Both the position numbers and the translations under genes were made by a program. Below, one piece after another: positions 53,000-61,664 of a stretch of 64,000 nt of DNA (the stretch's first letter is position 1; the number at the start of each line of letters is the position of its first letter). Origin of the DNA: JAMLHH01 sp964653095 (GTDB taxonomy: Bacteria > Bacteroidota > Bacteroidia > Chitinophagales > JADIYW01); NCBI GenBank assembly GCA_964653095.1, contig CAZZEH010000015.1:15379-79378 (forward strand), read 5' to 3'. Below the pieces are notes generated by a model. The model did not search any database. It was not told where the DNA came from and worked only from the letters and a program-made list of their open reading frames with translations.

Positions 53000-53404
53000 C
53001 TATTTCCCCATTAGCTTATCAAGAGAATACTTACCGCTGCCCGTCAGAAGCAAAGCAACAAATATACTTAGGTATAACATAGGGAGTTCAAGCTTTCCCA
53101 TACCATCGCTACTGTGGTGATAAACAATTACGGCACAGTTAATTAATAAAACTAAAGCTGAAAATCGTGAAAATAAACCCAGTGCCAGCAATACAGCACA
53201 GACAACTTCGGCAAAAACTACTAAATAAAAAGACAAGGTCATCCCTATACCTAAAGGATCGACAAACATAATCTCTTCACCATTTATGATTCTCGTTATT
53301 TTACCTAAACCGTGTTGCCAAAACATGGTATATCCTGCTGTCAGGCGTAAAATAAGAAGCCCAAGATCGGCATGAATTGCTTTGTTCTTAAAAAGTGCTT
53401 TCAT
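53000..53404 (-). CDS. DoxX family membrane protein
   Basis: 134 residues, four transmembrane helices. Begins with LGLLILRLTAGYTMFWQHGLGK, the DoxX start, and continues with VVFAEVVCAVLLALGLFSRFSALVL. Members occur in redox and oxidase contexts; the role is not known here. Monocistronic in the region. Confidence 0.8.
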   Translation of the reverse strand: MKALFKNKAIHADLGLLILRLTAGYTMFWQHGLGKITRIINGEEIMFVDPLGIGMTLSFYLVVFAEVVCAVLLALGLFSRFSALVLLINCAVIVYHHSSDGMGKLELPMLYLSIFVALLLTGSGKYSLDKLMGK

Positions 53405-53597
53405 AGTTGTTGTTTTTATAGAAATGAATACGCCTCAAAATTTTGTGTGCAAAGAAACTTTATGTTTCGGTAAAAACATAATTCTATGGTTATCTCTTAC
53501 TCCTTTTACGAAAGTTCGTGTGTAAAAACAACTCTTGTTCTCACAATCTATGTGCCAAAAATTAAACATGCAATATGACTATAGTTTGATAAATGGG

Positions 53598-53849
53598 CTA
53601 TAATCTATTCTGACTCTTTTGGGAATTCAGGTTCCTTAGATATTTTATTCTAAATAGTTTGTAAAGCAAGAATATTGTACAGTCTGAGGCAATTGAAAGC
53701 GCAAAAAACAAAAACATTTTGTCCATGCCGTCCTCTGCACTACTTAATCTCATCCACGCTCCAATTGCTGCAAAAATTCCACCTAAAGTATAGTATAGCC
53801 TGATAAAACGAAAGCCCAATTTATCTCCAAAAAATACCGCCCAAAACAT
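53598..53849 (-). CDS. Small membrane protein of unknown function
   Basis: 83 residues with two hydrophobic stretches (FIRLYYTLGGIFAAIGAW and MFLFFALSIASDCTIFLLY) and a basic C-terminus. I do not recognise the family. The 193 bases between it and the DoxX gene hold nothing I can call. Could be a real small inner-membrane protein; codon use looks normal. Confidence 0.5.
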   Translation of the reverse strand: MFWAVFFGDKLGFRFIRLYYTLGGIFAAIGAWMRLSSAEDGMDKMFLFFALSIASDCTIFLLYKLFRIKYLRNLNSQKSQNRL

Positions 53850-53905
53850 AAGGTCCTAATCTAAAGAAGTTTTAAAAATAAATAAGCATGTATAGAGTAC
53901 TTTCA

Positions 53906-56149
53906 TTAAAGTCGAATTTTTACTCCCATCAGCAGGTTAAATCCGGCCTGTGGAAAGTAGTAATTTTCAGTACTCAGTACACCTCCGTACCAATAGCTGA
54001 ATGTATAGCCGTTGGATTCGTATTTCTTATTGAAAATATTATTCAGACTGAGATGCAGCCCAAGGTCTTTTACGAATTTGGTCTGTACATTATAGCGGAT
54101 GCTGACATTGGTTGTACTATATGGGCGTATGCTTCTTGTCCGGTCAGATGTATTGTCTAAATACTGACGGCTTATATATTTGGTACTCCAGTCAAAAATA
54201 AGTTGCTGATTGTACCATTTTCCATTAAAAGGCTCATAAGAAAGGCTTCCGAAAGCAATGAAGTTCGGAGAAAAAGCGATGTCTGTTTTTTTATAAAAAT
54301 TTTCGATTTGCCCCCCATGATCGTAATCGTCAATATACTCATAAAAATTTTTGATTTTATTTTTGGAGTACGTCGCATTGGCATGTAAAGTCAATTTTTC
54401 AATCGGGTGAAAAGATACCGCTGTTTCGATTCCGGTTCTGAAACTGGTTGCCACATTTTGCCGGGTACTTTCACCGACATCATTAATTTTTCCTGTCAGT
54501 ATCAACTGGTCTTTGTAGTGCATGTAATAACCATTAATACTCATATCCCACCGATGTGCTTTAAAGTCATAGCCTAATTCCATGTCGTATAATCTTTCAT
54601 GCTTGGGTAAATCTTGCTTAGTGGATTCAAAATCATCCCGATTAGGTTCTTTTTGAGCTATGGCAAATGATGTGTACAACTTACTTCGGCTTTGGTTTTT
54701 ATGAGAAAAATTGCGGCTTACACCAATTTTCGGATTAATAAAATGGTATTGGACATCGGGAGTAAGTTGTGGATTTCTCCTAAATCCGTTCATTTTATAA
54801 CGAACATATTTATATTGGATATCCCCAAAAGCATACAGGCTGTTCCCAATTCGCTGTTGCCATTTGGTGTATATGGAAGCCTCGGTTTTGTATGCGGTCA
54901 GGTGATACCACTTTTCATTTTTTTCGAAGCCGTAATCTGCCCAGGTTACAAAACCATAGTGTTTGCCGTCATAGCGAGTGATGTTTCCTCCGATATTCAG
55001 AAGAGTTCTGTCTTTTTTATAATTGACCGTATAAGTGCCGCCGTAAAAATAGTTGTCTAACCATAACTGACGGGTTAGGTTAGTGGTGTTAAAAGTGTCT
55101 TTTGACGGACTTACATAAGGAGGTTTAAAATAGGTTGCAAATTTTTCTCCCAAGCGGTATTCATCATAATACCCTTTCCCTCTTGTCAGAAATAATGCAG
55201 TATTTAGGCTCCAATACGGATTCAGGTTTTGATTGACAAAAAGCTGATAATAATCCTGTCGGTAATTATCGGTCTGATTGTCGTAATAAGTATCGTTCCC
55301 CATATTCCCCAATCCGTTAAAACGACGGTTAGTTTTGAGAGAATCCTGTGGTACGCCGTTCCACGCCTGTCCGGTTTTTTCTTTTCCGGACAACAAATTA
55401 AATTTTATGGAAGTTTTATCATTCTTTGAGGCCCAGCCTGCAATGAAGTGTAAGGATTTTAAATCGGACGAAGCCCGTTCAATGTATCCGTCTGACGAGA
55501 TTTTTGACAACCTCAAATCGAATTTGAATCCGCCTTTTAACTGCCCGGTTCCGACCTGGAGGGAATTCTTAAATGTTTTGAAAGAACCGACTGCAGTATT
55601 AAAGGTCGCGTAAGGTTTTTCTCCCTGAGTCAGATTACTCATGTTTACAGAAGCCCCGAAAGAAGCTGATCCATTAGTAGAAGAACCCACGCCCCGCTGT
55701 ATCTGTATTGAACCTACAGAACCCAAAAGGTCAGGAATATTCACGAAGTATGTTTGTTGAGATTCGGCATTATTTACAGGGATACCGTTGATAGTGAAGT
55801 TGATACGGGAATCATCTGTACCTCTGATTCGCATAGAGGTATAACCCACTCCTGCGCCGGCATCTGAGGTGATATGCACAGACGGAGTCAGATTGAGCAA
55901 ATAAGAAAAATCCTGCACTCCATTGTAATTTTCTATTTCTGTCCGCTCCAGGTTAGAAACAGAAAAAGGAGATTGGTCATTGATTCGTATGCCTATAATT
56001 TCTACAGGGACTAATTCAATGATGTGTTCGAATAGAAGAGTGTCGGAAGAAGATTCCTGAGCGAATAACTTGTTGCCCGTGATGCAAACAAGGATGATAA
56101 AAATCATCATTTTCTTATGGATATTACACATTGTAAAATATTTTTCCAA
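53906..56149 (-). CDS. TonB-dependent receptor under TPP control (probable thiamine-type transporter)
   Basis: 747 residues. Signal peptide near IFIILVCITGNKLFAQ; a plug domain (VQDFSYLLNLTPSVHITSDA, MRIRGTDDSRINFTINGIPV, VGSIQIQRGVGSSTNGSASF) and a barrel ending in GFNLLMGVKIRL. Unlike the receptor at 28628, no CarboxypepD-like domain precedes the plug. A TPP riboswitch lies directly upstream (56207-56283). In Bacteroidetes, TPP-controlled TonB receptors take up thiamine or its precursors; specificity here is inferred from that riboswitch. Confidence 0.92.
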   Translation of the reverse strand: MEKYFTMCNIHKKMMIFIILVCITGNKLFAQESSSDTLLFEHIIELVPVEIIGIRINDQSPFSVSNLERTEIENYNGVQDFSYLLNLTPSVHITSDAGAGVGYTSMRIRGTDDSRINFTINGIPVNNAESQQTYFVNIPDLLGSVGSIQIQRGVGSSTNGSASFGASVNMSNLTQGEKPYATFNTAVGSFKTFKNSLQVGTGQLKGGFKFDLRLSKISSDGYIERASSDLKSLHFIAGWASKNDKTSIKFNLLSGKEKTGQAWNGVPQDSLKTNRRFNGLGNMGNDTYYDNQTDNYRQDYYQLFVNQNLNPYWSLNTALFLTRGKGYYDEYRLGEKFATYFKPPYVSPSKDTFNTTNLTRQLWLDNYFYGGTYTVNYKKDRTLLNIGGNITRYDGKHYGFVTWADYGFEKNEKWYHLTAYKTEASIYTKWQQRIGNSLYAFGDIQYKYVRYKMNGFRRNPQLTPDVQYHFINPKIGVSRNFSHKNQSRSKLYTSFAIAQKEPNRDDFESTKQDLPKHERLYDMELGYDFKAHRWDMSINGYYMHYKDQLILTGKINDVGESTRQNVATSFRTGIETAVSFHPIEKLTLHANATYSKNKIKNFYEYIDDYDHGGQIENFYKKTDIAFSPNFIAFGSLSYEPFNGKWYNQQLIFDWSTKYISRQYLDNTSDRTRSIRPYSTTNVSIRYNVQTKFVKDLGLHLSLNNIFNKKYESNGYTFSYWYGGVLSTENYYFPQAGFNLLMGVKIRL

Positions 56150-56206
56150 ATCAATATCCAGGCTTTTATTTTTGACAGGAAGTTCATTTTGACACTGTCC
56201 TGTTTG

Positions 56207-56283
56207 ACCAATTCCTAACCGGCATTATCCGGTCCAGGTTCTACGGGTGTGATCTCAGCCTGTAATTAAGGCACCCCCTTGGT
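56207..56283 (-). promoter_or_regulatory. TPP (thiamine pyrophosphate) riboswitch
   Basis: On the minus strand the conserved THI-box order is seen: GGGGGTGCC, GGCTGAGATCACACCC, GTAGAACCTG, then CCGGATAATGCCGG and TAGGAA. The P1 stem ACCAA/TTGGT closes it (56279-56283 with 56207-56211). It controls the TonB receptor ending at 53906, whose start is 57 bp downstream. Confidence 0.95.
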
Positions 56284-56290
56284 ACAAGTG

Positions 56291-56298
56291 CAAAGGTA
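56291..56298 (-). promoter_or_regulatory. -7 element for the TPP riboswitch transcript
   Basis: TACCTTTG on the minus strand matches TAnnTTTG exactly, just upstream of the TPP riboswitch. Confidence 0.55.
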
Positions 56299-56362
56299 AA
56301 CAAAATAACTTTGAAGTCATAATCACACTTAAATTTTTTACTTGGGTGTTTTTTATTTGACT

Positions 56363-56385
56363 GCATGTTATCAACATGCCTTTTT
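56363..56385 (+). terminator. Hairpin between the two divergent riboswitches
   Basis: GCATGTT (56363-56369) and AACATGC (56373-56379) with a 3-base loop, then C and five T. It reads as a terminator on the plus strand but lies in the divergent intergenic space, where it may insulate the two leaders. Confidence 0.45.
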
Positions 56386-56423
56386 CTTGCTGTTTAAAAC
56401 TAAAACGCCACCACGGACTTATC

Positions 56424-56556
56424 TTAATTATCTTCGGTACGAATCTTATTGTTAAGGCAATCTAATTCTGATTGTAAACAAGGGGAATAGGGCGAAAATC
56501 CCTAACTGTTGCGCAACTGTGATGAGTTTCGGCTCTAAGTCAGGCTACCTTCCTTA
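56424..56556 (+). promoter_or_regulatory. Adenosylcobalamin (B12) riboswitch
   Basis: The conserved core is present: AGGGCGAAAATCCCTAACTG, GCGCAACTGTGATGAG and the B12 box AAGTCAGGCTACC. Likely P1 pairs GGTA at about 56436-56439 with TACC at 56546-56549. It lies about 115 bp upstream of nrdB, suggesting the class I ribonucleotide reductase is repressed when B12 is available. Exact ends are uncertain. Confidence 0.9.
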
Positions 56557-56669
56557 ATGATTTGAATTTTGTTTTCGCATAAAAGACAAAGTTCGAGACA
56601 GGCTGACCGGTGGCCATTTTCTCTCTTTCGTTTTTTGTGCTATTTGTTAACTTTTTAAACCTATATACA

Positions 56670-57623
56670 ATGGGTATCTTTGACAAACGCACTAATTACA
56701 AACCCTTCGAATATCCGGAGGTCATGAGTTTTGTGGAATCTATGAACAGTTCATTCTGGGTGCATTCAGAAATAGATTTTACAGCAGACATTCAGGATTT
56801 CAAAGCAAATCTGACACCTTTAGAACAGGAAATTGTAAAACGAAGCCTGCTCAGTATCGCTCAGGTCGAAATCGGCGTAAAGCTGTTTTGGGGAGACTTG
56901 TACAAGCATTTTCCCAAGCCTGAATTCAATAATCTCGGAGCTACTTTTGCCGAATGCGAAGTGAGACACGGCGAAGCTTATGCCAGACTTTTGGAAGTTT
57001 TGGGCTACAACGAGGAGTTTGATCGTTTGATGGACGTTCCGGTTTTTCAAAAGAAAATGGAACTGATAGAAAGTAGTCTGTATAATGATAACGATGTCAT
57101 CTCCAAGCTGTTGTTTTTCACCATAGTGATTGAAAACTCTTCGCTTTTTTCCCAGTTTGCCAATATCCTTTCCTTTACACGGTTTAAGGGATATCTGAAA
57201 AATACCTCTAACATCATTGCCTGGACTTCAATAGACGAACAGACACATGCAGATGCCGGAGTATATATTCTCAACCAATTGGAAAAAGAAGGCCTTGTTT
57301 CTCAGGAGAAAAAAGACCGAATGTTAGAGGAGGTCGAGCGGTATATCCAATATGAATCCGAACTCTTAGATTGGATATATGAAGACGGAGAATTAGACTT
57401 TTTTACCAAAGAAGATATGCTCAACTTCATGAAATACAGAGTAGATGTATCTCTTGTAAAACTTGGTTTGCCTAAGCTATTTAATATCACTGCAGACCAA
57501 TACGCTGCGATGAAATGGTTTGATGAAGATGTCTTTGCCAATGAGTTAGACGACTTTTTTGCCAAGCGACCTACGGCTTATACCAAGCACGATAAGAGCA
57601 TACAGGCAGCTGATTTATTTTAA
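56670..57623 (+). CDS. nrdB: Ribonucleotide reductase class I, small subunit
   Basis: 317 residues from the ATG at 56670; a GTG 60 bases upstream would add sequence overlapping the leader. Provides the tyrosyl radical and diiron center. Ligand region ECEVRHGEAY has Glu97, His100 and Tyr104 in the ExxHxxxY spacing of E. coli Glu115-His118-Tyr122; a second set lies in IVIENSSLFSQF and SIDEQTHAD. No N-terminal ATP-cone is present. First gene of an operon with a thioesterase, an unknown protein and nrdA, under a B12 riboswitch. Confidence 0.97.
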   Translation: MGIFDKRTNYKPFEYPEVMSFVESMNSSFWVHSEIDFTADIQDFKANLTPLEQEIVKRSLLSIAQVEIGVKLFWGDLYKHFPKPEFNNLGATFAECEVRHGEAYARLLEVLGYNEEFDRLMDVPVFQKKMELIESSLYNDNDVISKLLFFTIVIENSSLFSQFANILSFTRFKGYLKNTSNIIAWTSIDEQTHADAGVYILNQLEKEGLVSQEKKDRMLEEVERYIQYESELLDWIYEDGELDFFTKEDMLNFMKYRVDVSLVKLGLPKLFNITADQYAAMKWFDEDVFANELDDFFAKRPTAYTKHDKSIQAADLF

Positions 57624-57632
57624 TTCATTTTT

Positions 57633-58025
57633 ATGGAAGTCAATCTTCAGGAGCGGATAGAGCAGTCACGTACCCGTCTGTTTAAGGTGGTTTTCCCTAA
57701 CACGACCAACCATTACAACACATTGTTTGGCGGAAATGCTATGCAATTGATGGACGAGGCAGCTTTTATTGCAGCGACCCGATTCAGCCGTAAAAAAATG
57801 GTCACGGTATCTTCAGGACAGATTGATTTTAATGTGTCCATCCCGGCAGATACCATTATGGAATTGGTGGCTGAAGTGATTAGAATAGGCAACACAAGTT
57901 TAGATGTCAGGGTAGATATTTTTCAGGAAGAAATGTACCGGTCGGATACCAGGAGAAAATCTATTTCCGGCGTTTTCACTTTTGTCGCATTAGATCAAAA
58001 CAATATTAAAACACAGGTATTATGA
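57633..58025 (+). CDS. Acyl-CoA thioesterase, hotdog fold
   Basis: 130 residues, one hotdog domain: NHYNTLFGGNAMQLMDEAAF (HxxTLFGG and catalytic Asp), then QIDFNVSIPADTIMELVAEV. YciA-like; hydrolyses acyl-CoA esters in the cytoplasm. 9 bp after nrdB, and its stop overlaps the next start (ATGA). Its presence inside a ribonucleotide reductase operon is odd; a link to nucleotide metabolism is not evident. Confidence 0.93.
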   Translation: MEVNLQERIEQSRTRLFKVVFPNTTNHYNTLFGGNAMQLMDEAAFIAATRFSRKKMVTVSSGQIDFNVSIPADTIMELVAEVIRIGNTSLDVRVDIFQEEMYRSDTRRKSISGVFTFVALDQNNIKTQVL

Positions 58026-58312
58026 ATCTATCCACAGAAAATAACAAGTTTATTCGAAAGGAAATAGAGTGGAATGGTCAGAGTGATTATCAATTAGGCA
58101 GTTGTCTCTATATGGGTATGGCATATAAGAATGATAGAAAAGTATGTATATCGGTTGGCTATACTCTAAGTTATTGTATCAAAAAGGCCGATCAGTTTTT
58201 AAGTGCTGATACCGACCTGTCTTTTTCTCACGTCAGTAAAATTATCATTGGTGAGAAGAAGGCATGCAAAAAATATTTCCCCCAAAAACCTTTAAACCAA
58301 TATTACAGATGA
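58022..58312 (+). CDS. Unknown 96-residue protein inside the nrd operon
   Basis: I do not recognise it. The frame overlaps both neighbours by ATGA (58022-58025 and 58309-58312), strong evidence for translation. It has four cysteines (C28, C42, C52, C82) and a basic C-terminus ending in KPLNQYYR, with no signal peptide or membrane segment. It is not an ATP-cone. It might be an accessory or regulatory partner of the reductase, judging only from its position. Confidence 0.8.
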   Translation: MNLSTENNKFIRKEIEWNGQSDYQLGSCLYMGMAYKNDRKVCISVGYTLSYCIKKADQFLSADTDLSFSHVSKIIIGEKKACKKYFPQKPLNQYYR

Positions 58313-59958
58313 AAAAATTATGGTGGCTCAACGAGGAGAGTGAGCAAATACTCAATAGAGGATATTTATTGAAAGGCGAAACCGTACACGGTGCGATTGA
58401 AAGAATTGCCGGAGCGGCGGCGAGACGGCTTTTCAGACCCGAACTGAAAGAAGAATTTATCGACCTGATAGAAAATGGTTGGATGAGTCTCAGTTCACCG
58501 ATTTGGGCGAATATGGGTACGGAGCGCGGTCTCCCGATTTCCTGTTTCAATGTCCATGTCCCGGATAATATCGAGGGCATCACCCACAAACTGGGAGAGG
58601 TGATTATGCAGACCAAAATCGGTGGTGGCACTTCGGGTTATTTTGGTGAACTGCGTGGACGTGGAAGTGCAGTGACCGATAATGGCCAAAGTAGCGGAGC
58701 GGTATCTTTTATGAAATTGTTTGATACTACGATGGATACTATTTCTCAGGGTGGAGTGCGTCGTGGTGCATTTGCGGCGTATTTGGATATCGACCATCCG
58801 GATATTATGGAGTTTTTGCAGATAAAAGAGATAGGAAGTCCATTGCAAAACTTATTTTTTGCGGTCTGTGTACCTGATTACTGGATGCAGGAAATGATAG
58901 ATGGCGATATGGAAAAGCGTCAGGTGTGGGCACGTGTATTGGAATCCCGCCAGCAAAAAGGTCTGCCCTATATTTTCTTCTCCGATAATGTCAATGGCCA
59001 AAAGCCACAAGTCTATAAGGATAAAAATATGCGTATCAACTCCAGTAATCTTTGCTCGGAGATTATGCTGCCATCCAATTTTGACGAGTCCTTTATCTGT
59101 TGCTTGTCTTCCATGAATCTGGAATTGTATGATGAGTGGAAAGATACTAATGCTGTACAATTAGCAGTTTATTTCTTAGATGCTGTATTGCAGGAATTCA
59201 TCGCCAAGACAGAAGATAATTACTACCTACAGTCGGCTAACCGCTTTGCCAAACGACACAGAGCAATCGGTCTGGGTGTGATGGGATGGCATTCTTACCT
59301 ACAAAAAAACATGATACCTTTTGAAGGTTTGGAAGCCAAAAGTCTGACGAATAAAATCTTTAAACATATACGGGAAGAAGCCGATGCTGCATCTGAAGAG
59401 TTGGCGCTTATTTACGGTGAACCCGAAGTGCTGAAAGACTATGGCCGGAGAAATACTACCCTGTTGTCAATTGCCCCGACAACCTCTTCATCCGCCATTT
59501 TGGGGCAGGCCTCACCGGGCATAGAGCCTTTTAGCAGCAATTACTACAAAGCAGGGCTGTCGAAAGGTAACTTTGTGCGGAAAAATAAATACCTCAAAGC
59601 TTTATTGCAGGAGAGAGGTGCTGATAACGAAGAAACCTGGCGCAGCATCATGCTCAATCAGGGCAGTGTAGAGCATCTCGCAGAACTGACAGAACACGAA
59701 AAGTCCGTCTTTAAGACTTTTAAGGAAATCAGCCAATTAGAGATTATACAACAGGCATCTATTCGTCAAAGGTATGTTGACCAGGCGCAAAGTCTTAACC
59801 TGAATATCCCATCTAATCTTCCTGTGAAAGAAGTCAATAAACTCATTATTGAAGCGTGGAGATTGGGTATTAAAACTCTTTACTATCAGCGCAGTCAGAG
59901 TGTTTCTAAAGAAACTGTAGTACAGAATCTGGTGCAATGTGTGAGTTGTGAAGGGTAA
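58309..59958 (+). CDS. nrdA: Ribonucleotide reductase class I, large subunit, short form
   Basis: 550 residues from the ATG at 58309, whose ATGA overlaps the previous gene; the 15 codons upstream are in the other gene. Catalytic cysteines: Cys79 (SCFN), thiyl Cys249 (NLCSEI) and Cys264 in ICCLSSMNL; radical-path tyrosines in KTLYYQRSQ; C-terminal redox pair Cys545-Cys548 (CVSCEG) for thioredoxin. The N-terminal ATP-cone (about 100 residues in E. coli NrdA) is missing, as is an insert, giving a minimal enzyme. NrdB also lacks the cone, so overall dATP feedback may be absent. Confidence 0.97.
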   Translation: MKKLWWLNEESEQILNRGYLLKGETVHGAIERIAGAAARRLFRPELKEEFIDLIENGWMSLSSPIWANMGTERGLPISCFNVHVPDNIEGITHKLGEVIMQTKIGGGTSGYFGELRGRGSAVTDNGQSSGAVSFMKLFDTTMDTISQGGVRRGAFAAYLDIDHPDIMEFLQIKEIGSPLQNLFFAVCVPDYWMQEMIDGDMEKRQVWARVLESRQQKGLPYIFFSDNVNGQKPQVYKDKNMRINSSNLCSEIMLPSNFDESFICCLSSMNLELYDEWKDTNAVQLAVYFLDAVLQEFIAKTEDNYYLQSANRFAKRHRAIGLGVMGWHSYLQKNMIPFEGLEAKSLTNKIFKHIREEADAASEELALIYGEPEVLKDYGRRNTTLLSIAPTTSSSAILGQASPGIEPFSSNYYKAGLSKGNFVRKNKYLKALLQERGADNEETWRSIMLNQGSVEHLAELTEHEKSVFKTFKEISQLEIIQQASIRQRYVDQAQSLNLNIPSNLPVKEVNKLIIEAWRLGIKTLYYQRSQSVSKETVVQNLVQCVSCEG

Positions 59959-60114
59959 AACTGCCTTGCCATCAGAAGTGTTTTTCCGGTTATAGAAGAA
60001 TCTTTCTTTGTGCAAATGAATTGATTTTAGATTCTTTGCAGCATGACGGGAATCAATCTTTTTATGGTTTTATCATTTGAATTATCTTTCCCTAACTTTG
60101 CGCAAAATTTCAGA

Positions 60115-60762
60115 ATGAGCAGATCTAAACTGGAAAAATTTGATGCTATCACACGTATGAGCAACGTGTACGACAAAGATCCTCGACATAGAGGTCGATG
60201 GAGCAAAGGACATTTTGGAAACGAGCATCCCTTGGTCTTAGAACTGGCCTGCGGAAAAGGAGATTATGCCCGTGGTCTGGCAGAGATTTTTCCTGAGAAG
60301 AATTTCATCGGCATAGACCTGAAAGGTAATCGCATCTATACCGGAGCTAATCTTGCCCGAGAAGCTGAACTGAAAAATGTAGCTTTTATCCGCGCCCAAA
60401 TCGACCATTTAGAGGAATATTTTGCGCCCGAAGAAGTGGATGAAATCTGGATTACTTTCCCCGACCCGTTTTTGAAAAACTCCAGACATAAAAAGAGACT
60501 GACCTCCAAGAAGTTTATAGAAATCTATCGCAAAGTGCTGAAGAAAAATGGCTTTGTGAATCTGAAAACCGACTCACCTCAATTGTACGAATACACCAAG
60601 GAAGTTATCGAAGAAATGAAACTACCGTTAATCAGAGATTGTGCGGATGTCTATGGCGAAGAGATACAGGAAACAGAACTTTTCGGAATTCAGACTTACT
60701 ACGAAAAAATGCACCTTTTAGATAAAAGAACGATACATTATCTGAAGTTTCAGGTGGAGTAG
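60115..60762 (+). CDS. trmB: tRNA (guanine-N7)-methyltransferase
   Basis: 215 residues from the ATG at 60115 (MSRSKLEKFD); 24 codons upstream are open but unrelated. Methylates G46 of tRNAs with SAM. Seen: LVLELACGKGDYARGLAEIF (motif I), FIGIDLKGNRIYTG, and WITFPDPFLKNSRHKKRL, the TrmB substrate motif (PDPW/F...H.KRR). Monocistronic, followed by 6 bp and the decayed toxin gene. Confidence 0.96.
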   Translation: MSRSKLEKFDAITRMSNVYDKDPRHRGRWSKGHFGNEHPLVLELACGKGDYARGLAEIFPEKNFIGIDLKGNRIYTGANLAREAELKNVAFIRAQIDHLEEYFAPEEVDEIWITFPDPFLKNSRHKKRLTSKKFIEIYRKVLKKNGFVNLKTDSPQLYEYTKEVIEEMKLPLIRDCADVYGEEIQETELFGIQTYYEKMHLLDKRTIHYLKFQVE

Positions 60763-60768
60763 GATGTT

Positions 60769-61271
60769 TTATCTCGCCTGATACAATACCATCTGAATCT
60801 CTTTAAAGCTTTTGAAATCATTATCGGCTGTGATGAGTGGGATATTCAGATAGAAAGATGTTGCAGCTATAATACTATCCGGTAGTTTTCTTCCGGTTTC
60901 TTTCCGAAATCTAATAGCAGTTGTCTTTATTGAACTATTGATATTGATAACTCTACAATCAATGTCGTTTAGTTAAAGGGTTTGGAGAAAGAAGAGATGC
61001 TTTCCAGCATGACGATTGTTGTAAAAATGAATTGATTTATGTCATTCTGGAAGAATCTAAAAACAATTCATTTTGTTAACTAAACGACATTGACTCTACA
61101 ATCTGAAATAAACTCTTCGATTTCACTAATTTCTTTATTATCTAACCCTTTGAAAACCAATAGCTTCATTTCAGTTACTATTGAGATAGAAAGCCTTTTT
61201 TCGTATAAGAACTCTGCCAAGGTCTCATCTCCGCTAAGAAGATATAAGATGATATTTGTATCTAATAACAA
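60769..61271 (-). pseudogene. PIN-domain toxin (VapC) gene split by a MITE
   Basis: Two halves on the minus strand. The 5' half (61271 down to 61094, TTG start; MLLDTNIILYLL, later EFISDCRV) reads into the inserted 135-bp element. The 3' half (60958 to 60769) continues in the same frame once the element and one 8-bp target duplication are removed. It has RKLPDSIIAATSFYLNIPLI and TADNDFKSF. The restored protein is 119 residues with the PIN acidic residues Asp4, Glu34, Asp84 and Asp102/104. The insertion brings a TAG within the element, so the toxin is inactive. It follows the antitoxin gene by one base. Confidence 0.85.
60959..61093. mobile_element. MITE, copy 1 (inside vapC)
   Basis: 135 bp with perfect 18-bp terminal inverted repeats, TCAATGTCGTTTAGTTAA (60959-60976) and TTAACTAAACGACATTGA (61076-61093). 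The target duplication CTCTACAA is at 60951-60958 and 61094-61101 (10 bp if the ends are taken as CAATG...CATTG). No coding capacity. An internal inverted repeat AAAATGAATTG (61024-61034) / CAATTCATTTT (61064-61074) lies near the right end. Confidence 0.9.
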
Positions 61272-61272
61272 C

Positions 61273-61446
61273 TCAGTCCCATTTATTTCTCATTTTTTTC
61301 TGAATGATTTGAGCGTCTTCTTTTAAACGAATTACACCACAGTATTTTTTGGTATCAACACCTTTGTTTTTTTTCTTATCCGAGAGTTGTTTTAAAAGTT
61401 TTTTCATCTTTTCTTTTTCTTCTCCCGATTTTAATATTGCTACCAT
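61273..61446 (-). CDS. Putative VapB-type antitoxin, copy 1
   Basis: 57 residues from the Met at 61446 (MVAILKSGEEKEKM); the frame is open 29 codons further but without homology. Highly charged, Lys-rich N-terminal half and a C-terminal part (CGVIRLKEDAQIIQKKMRNKWD). Its position one base upstream of the PIN gene start identifies it as the antitoxin by context. With the toxin broken, its retention has no obvious use. Small size makes the family assignment uncertain. Confidence 0.65.
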   Translation of the reverse strand: MVAILKSGEEKEKMKKLLKQLSDKKKNKGVDTKKYCGVIRLKEDAQIIQKKMRNKWD

Positions 61447-61529
61447 AAAATTTCGTTTTAATAATACAAGATAATTAAAAAATGTACAATGCACAAAGGC
61501 TTGATTTGAGTTGAAATCAAATTTATGTA

Positions 61530-61664
61530 TCAATGCCGTTTAGTTAAGGGGTTTGGAGAAAGAAGAGATGCTTTCCAGCATGACGATTGTTGTAAAAATG
61601 AATTGATTTATGTCATTCTGGAAGAATCTAAAAACAATTCATTTTGTTAACTAAACGACATTGA
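61530..61664. mobile_element. MITE, copy 2 (hybrid)
   Basis: 135 bp. The left repeat is TCAATGCCGTTTAGTTAA, with the same one-base change and the same following G-tract as copy 3, while the right flank (CTCTACAATCTG) is that of copy 1. No target duplication brackets it: TTTATGTA on the left, CTCTACAA on the right. It is therefore a recombinant between copies 1 and 3, not a new insertion. Confidence 0.9.

Noticed and set aside
61090..61326. Plus-strand 78-residue frames in the tandem units
   Set aside because: They are antisense to the reconstructed PIN toxin and end in the same repeat; no support.
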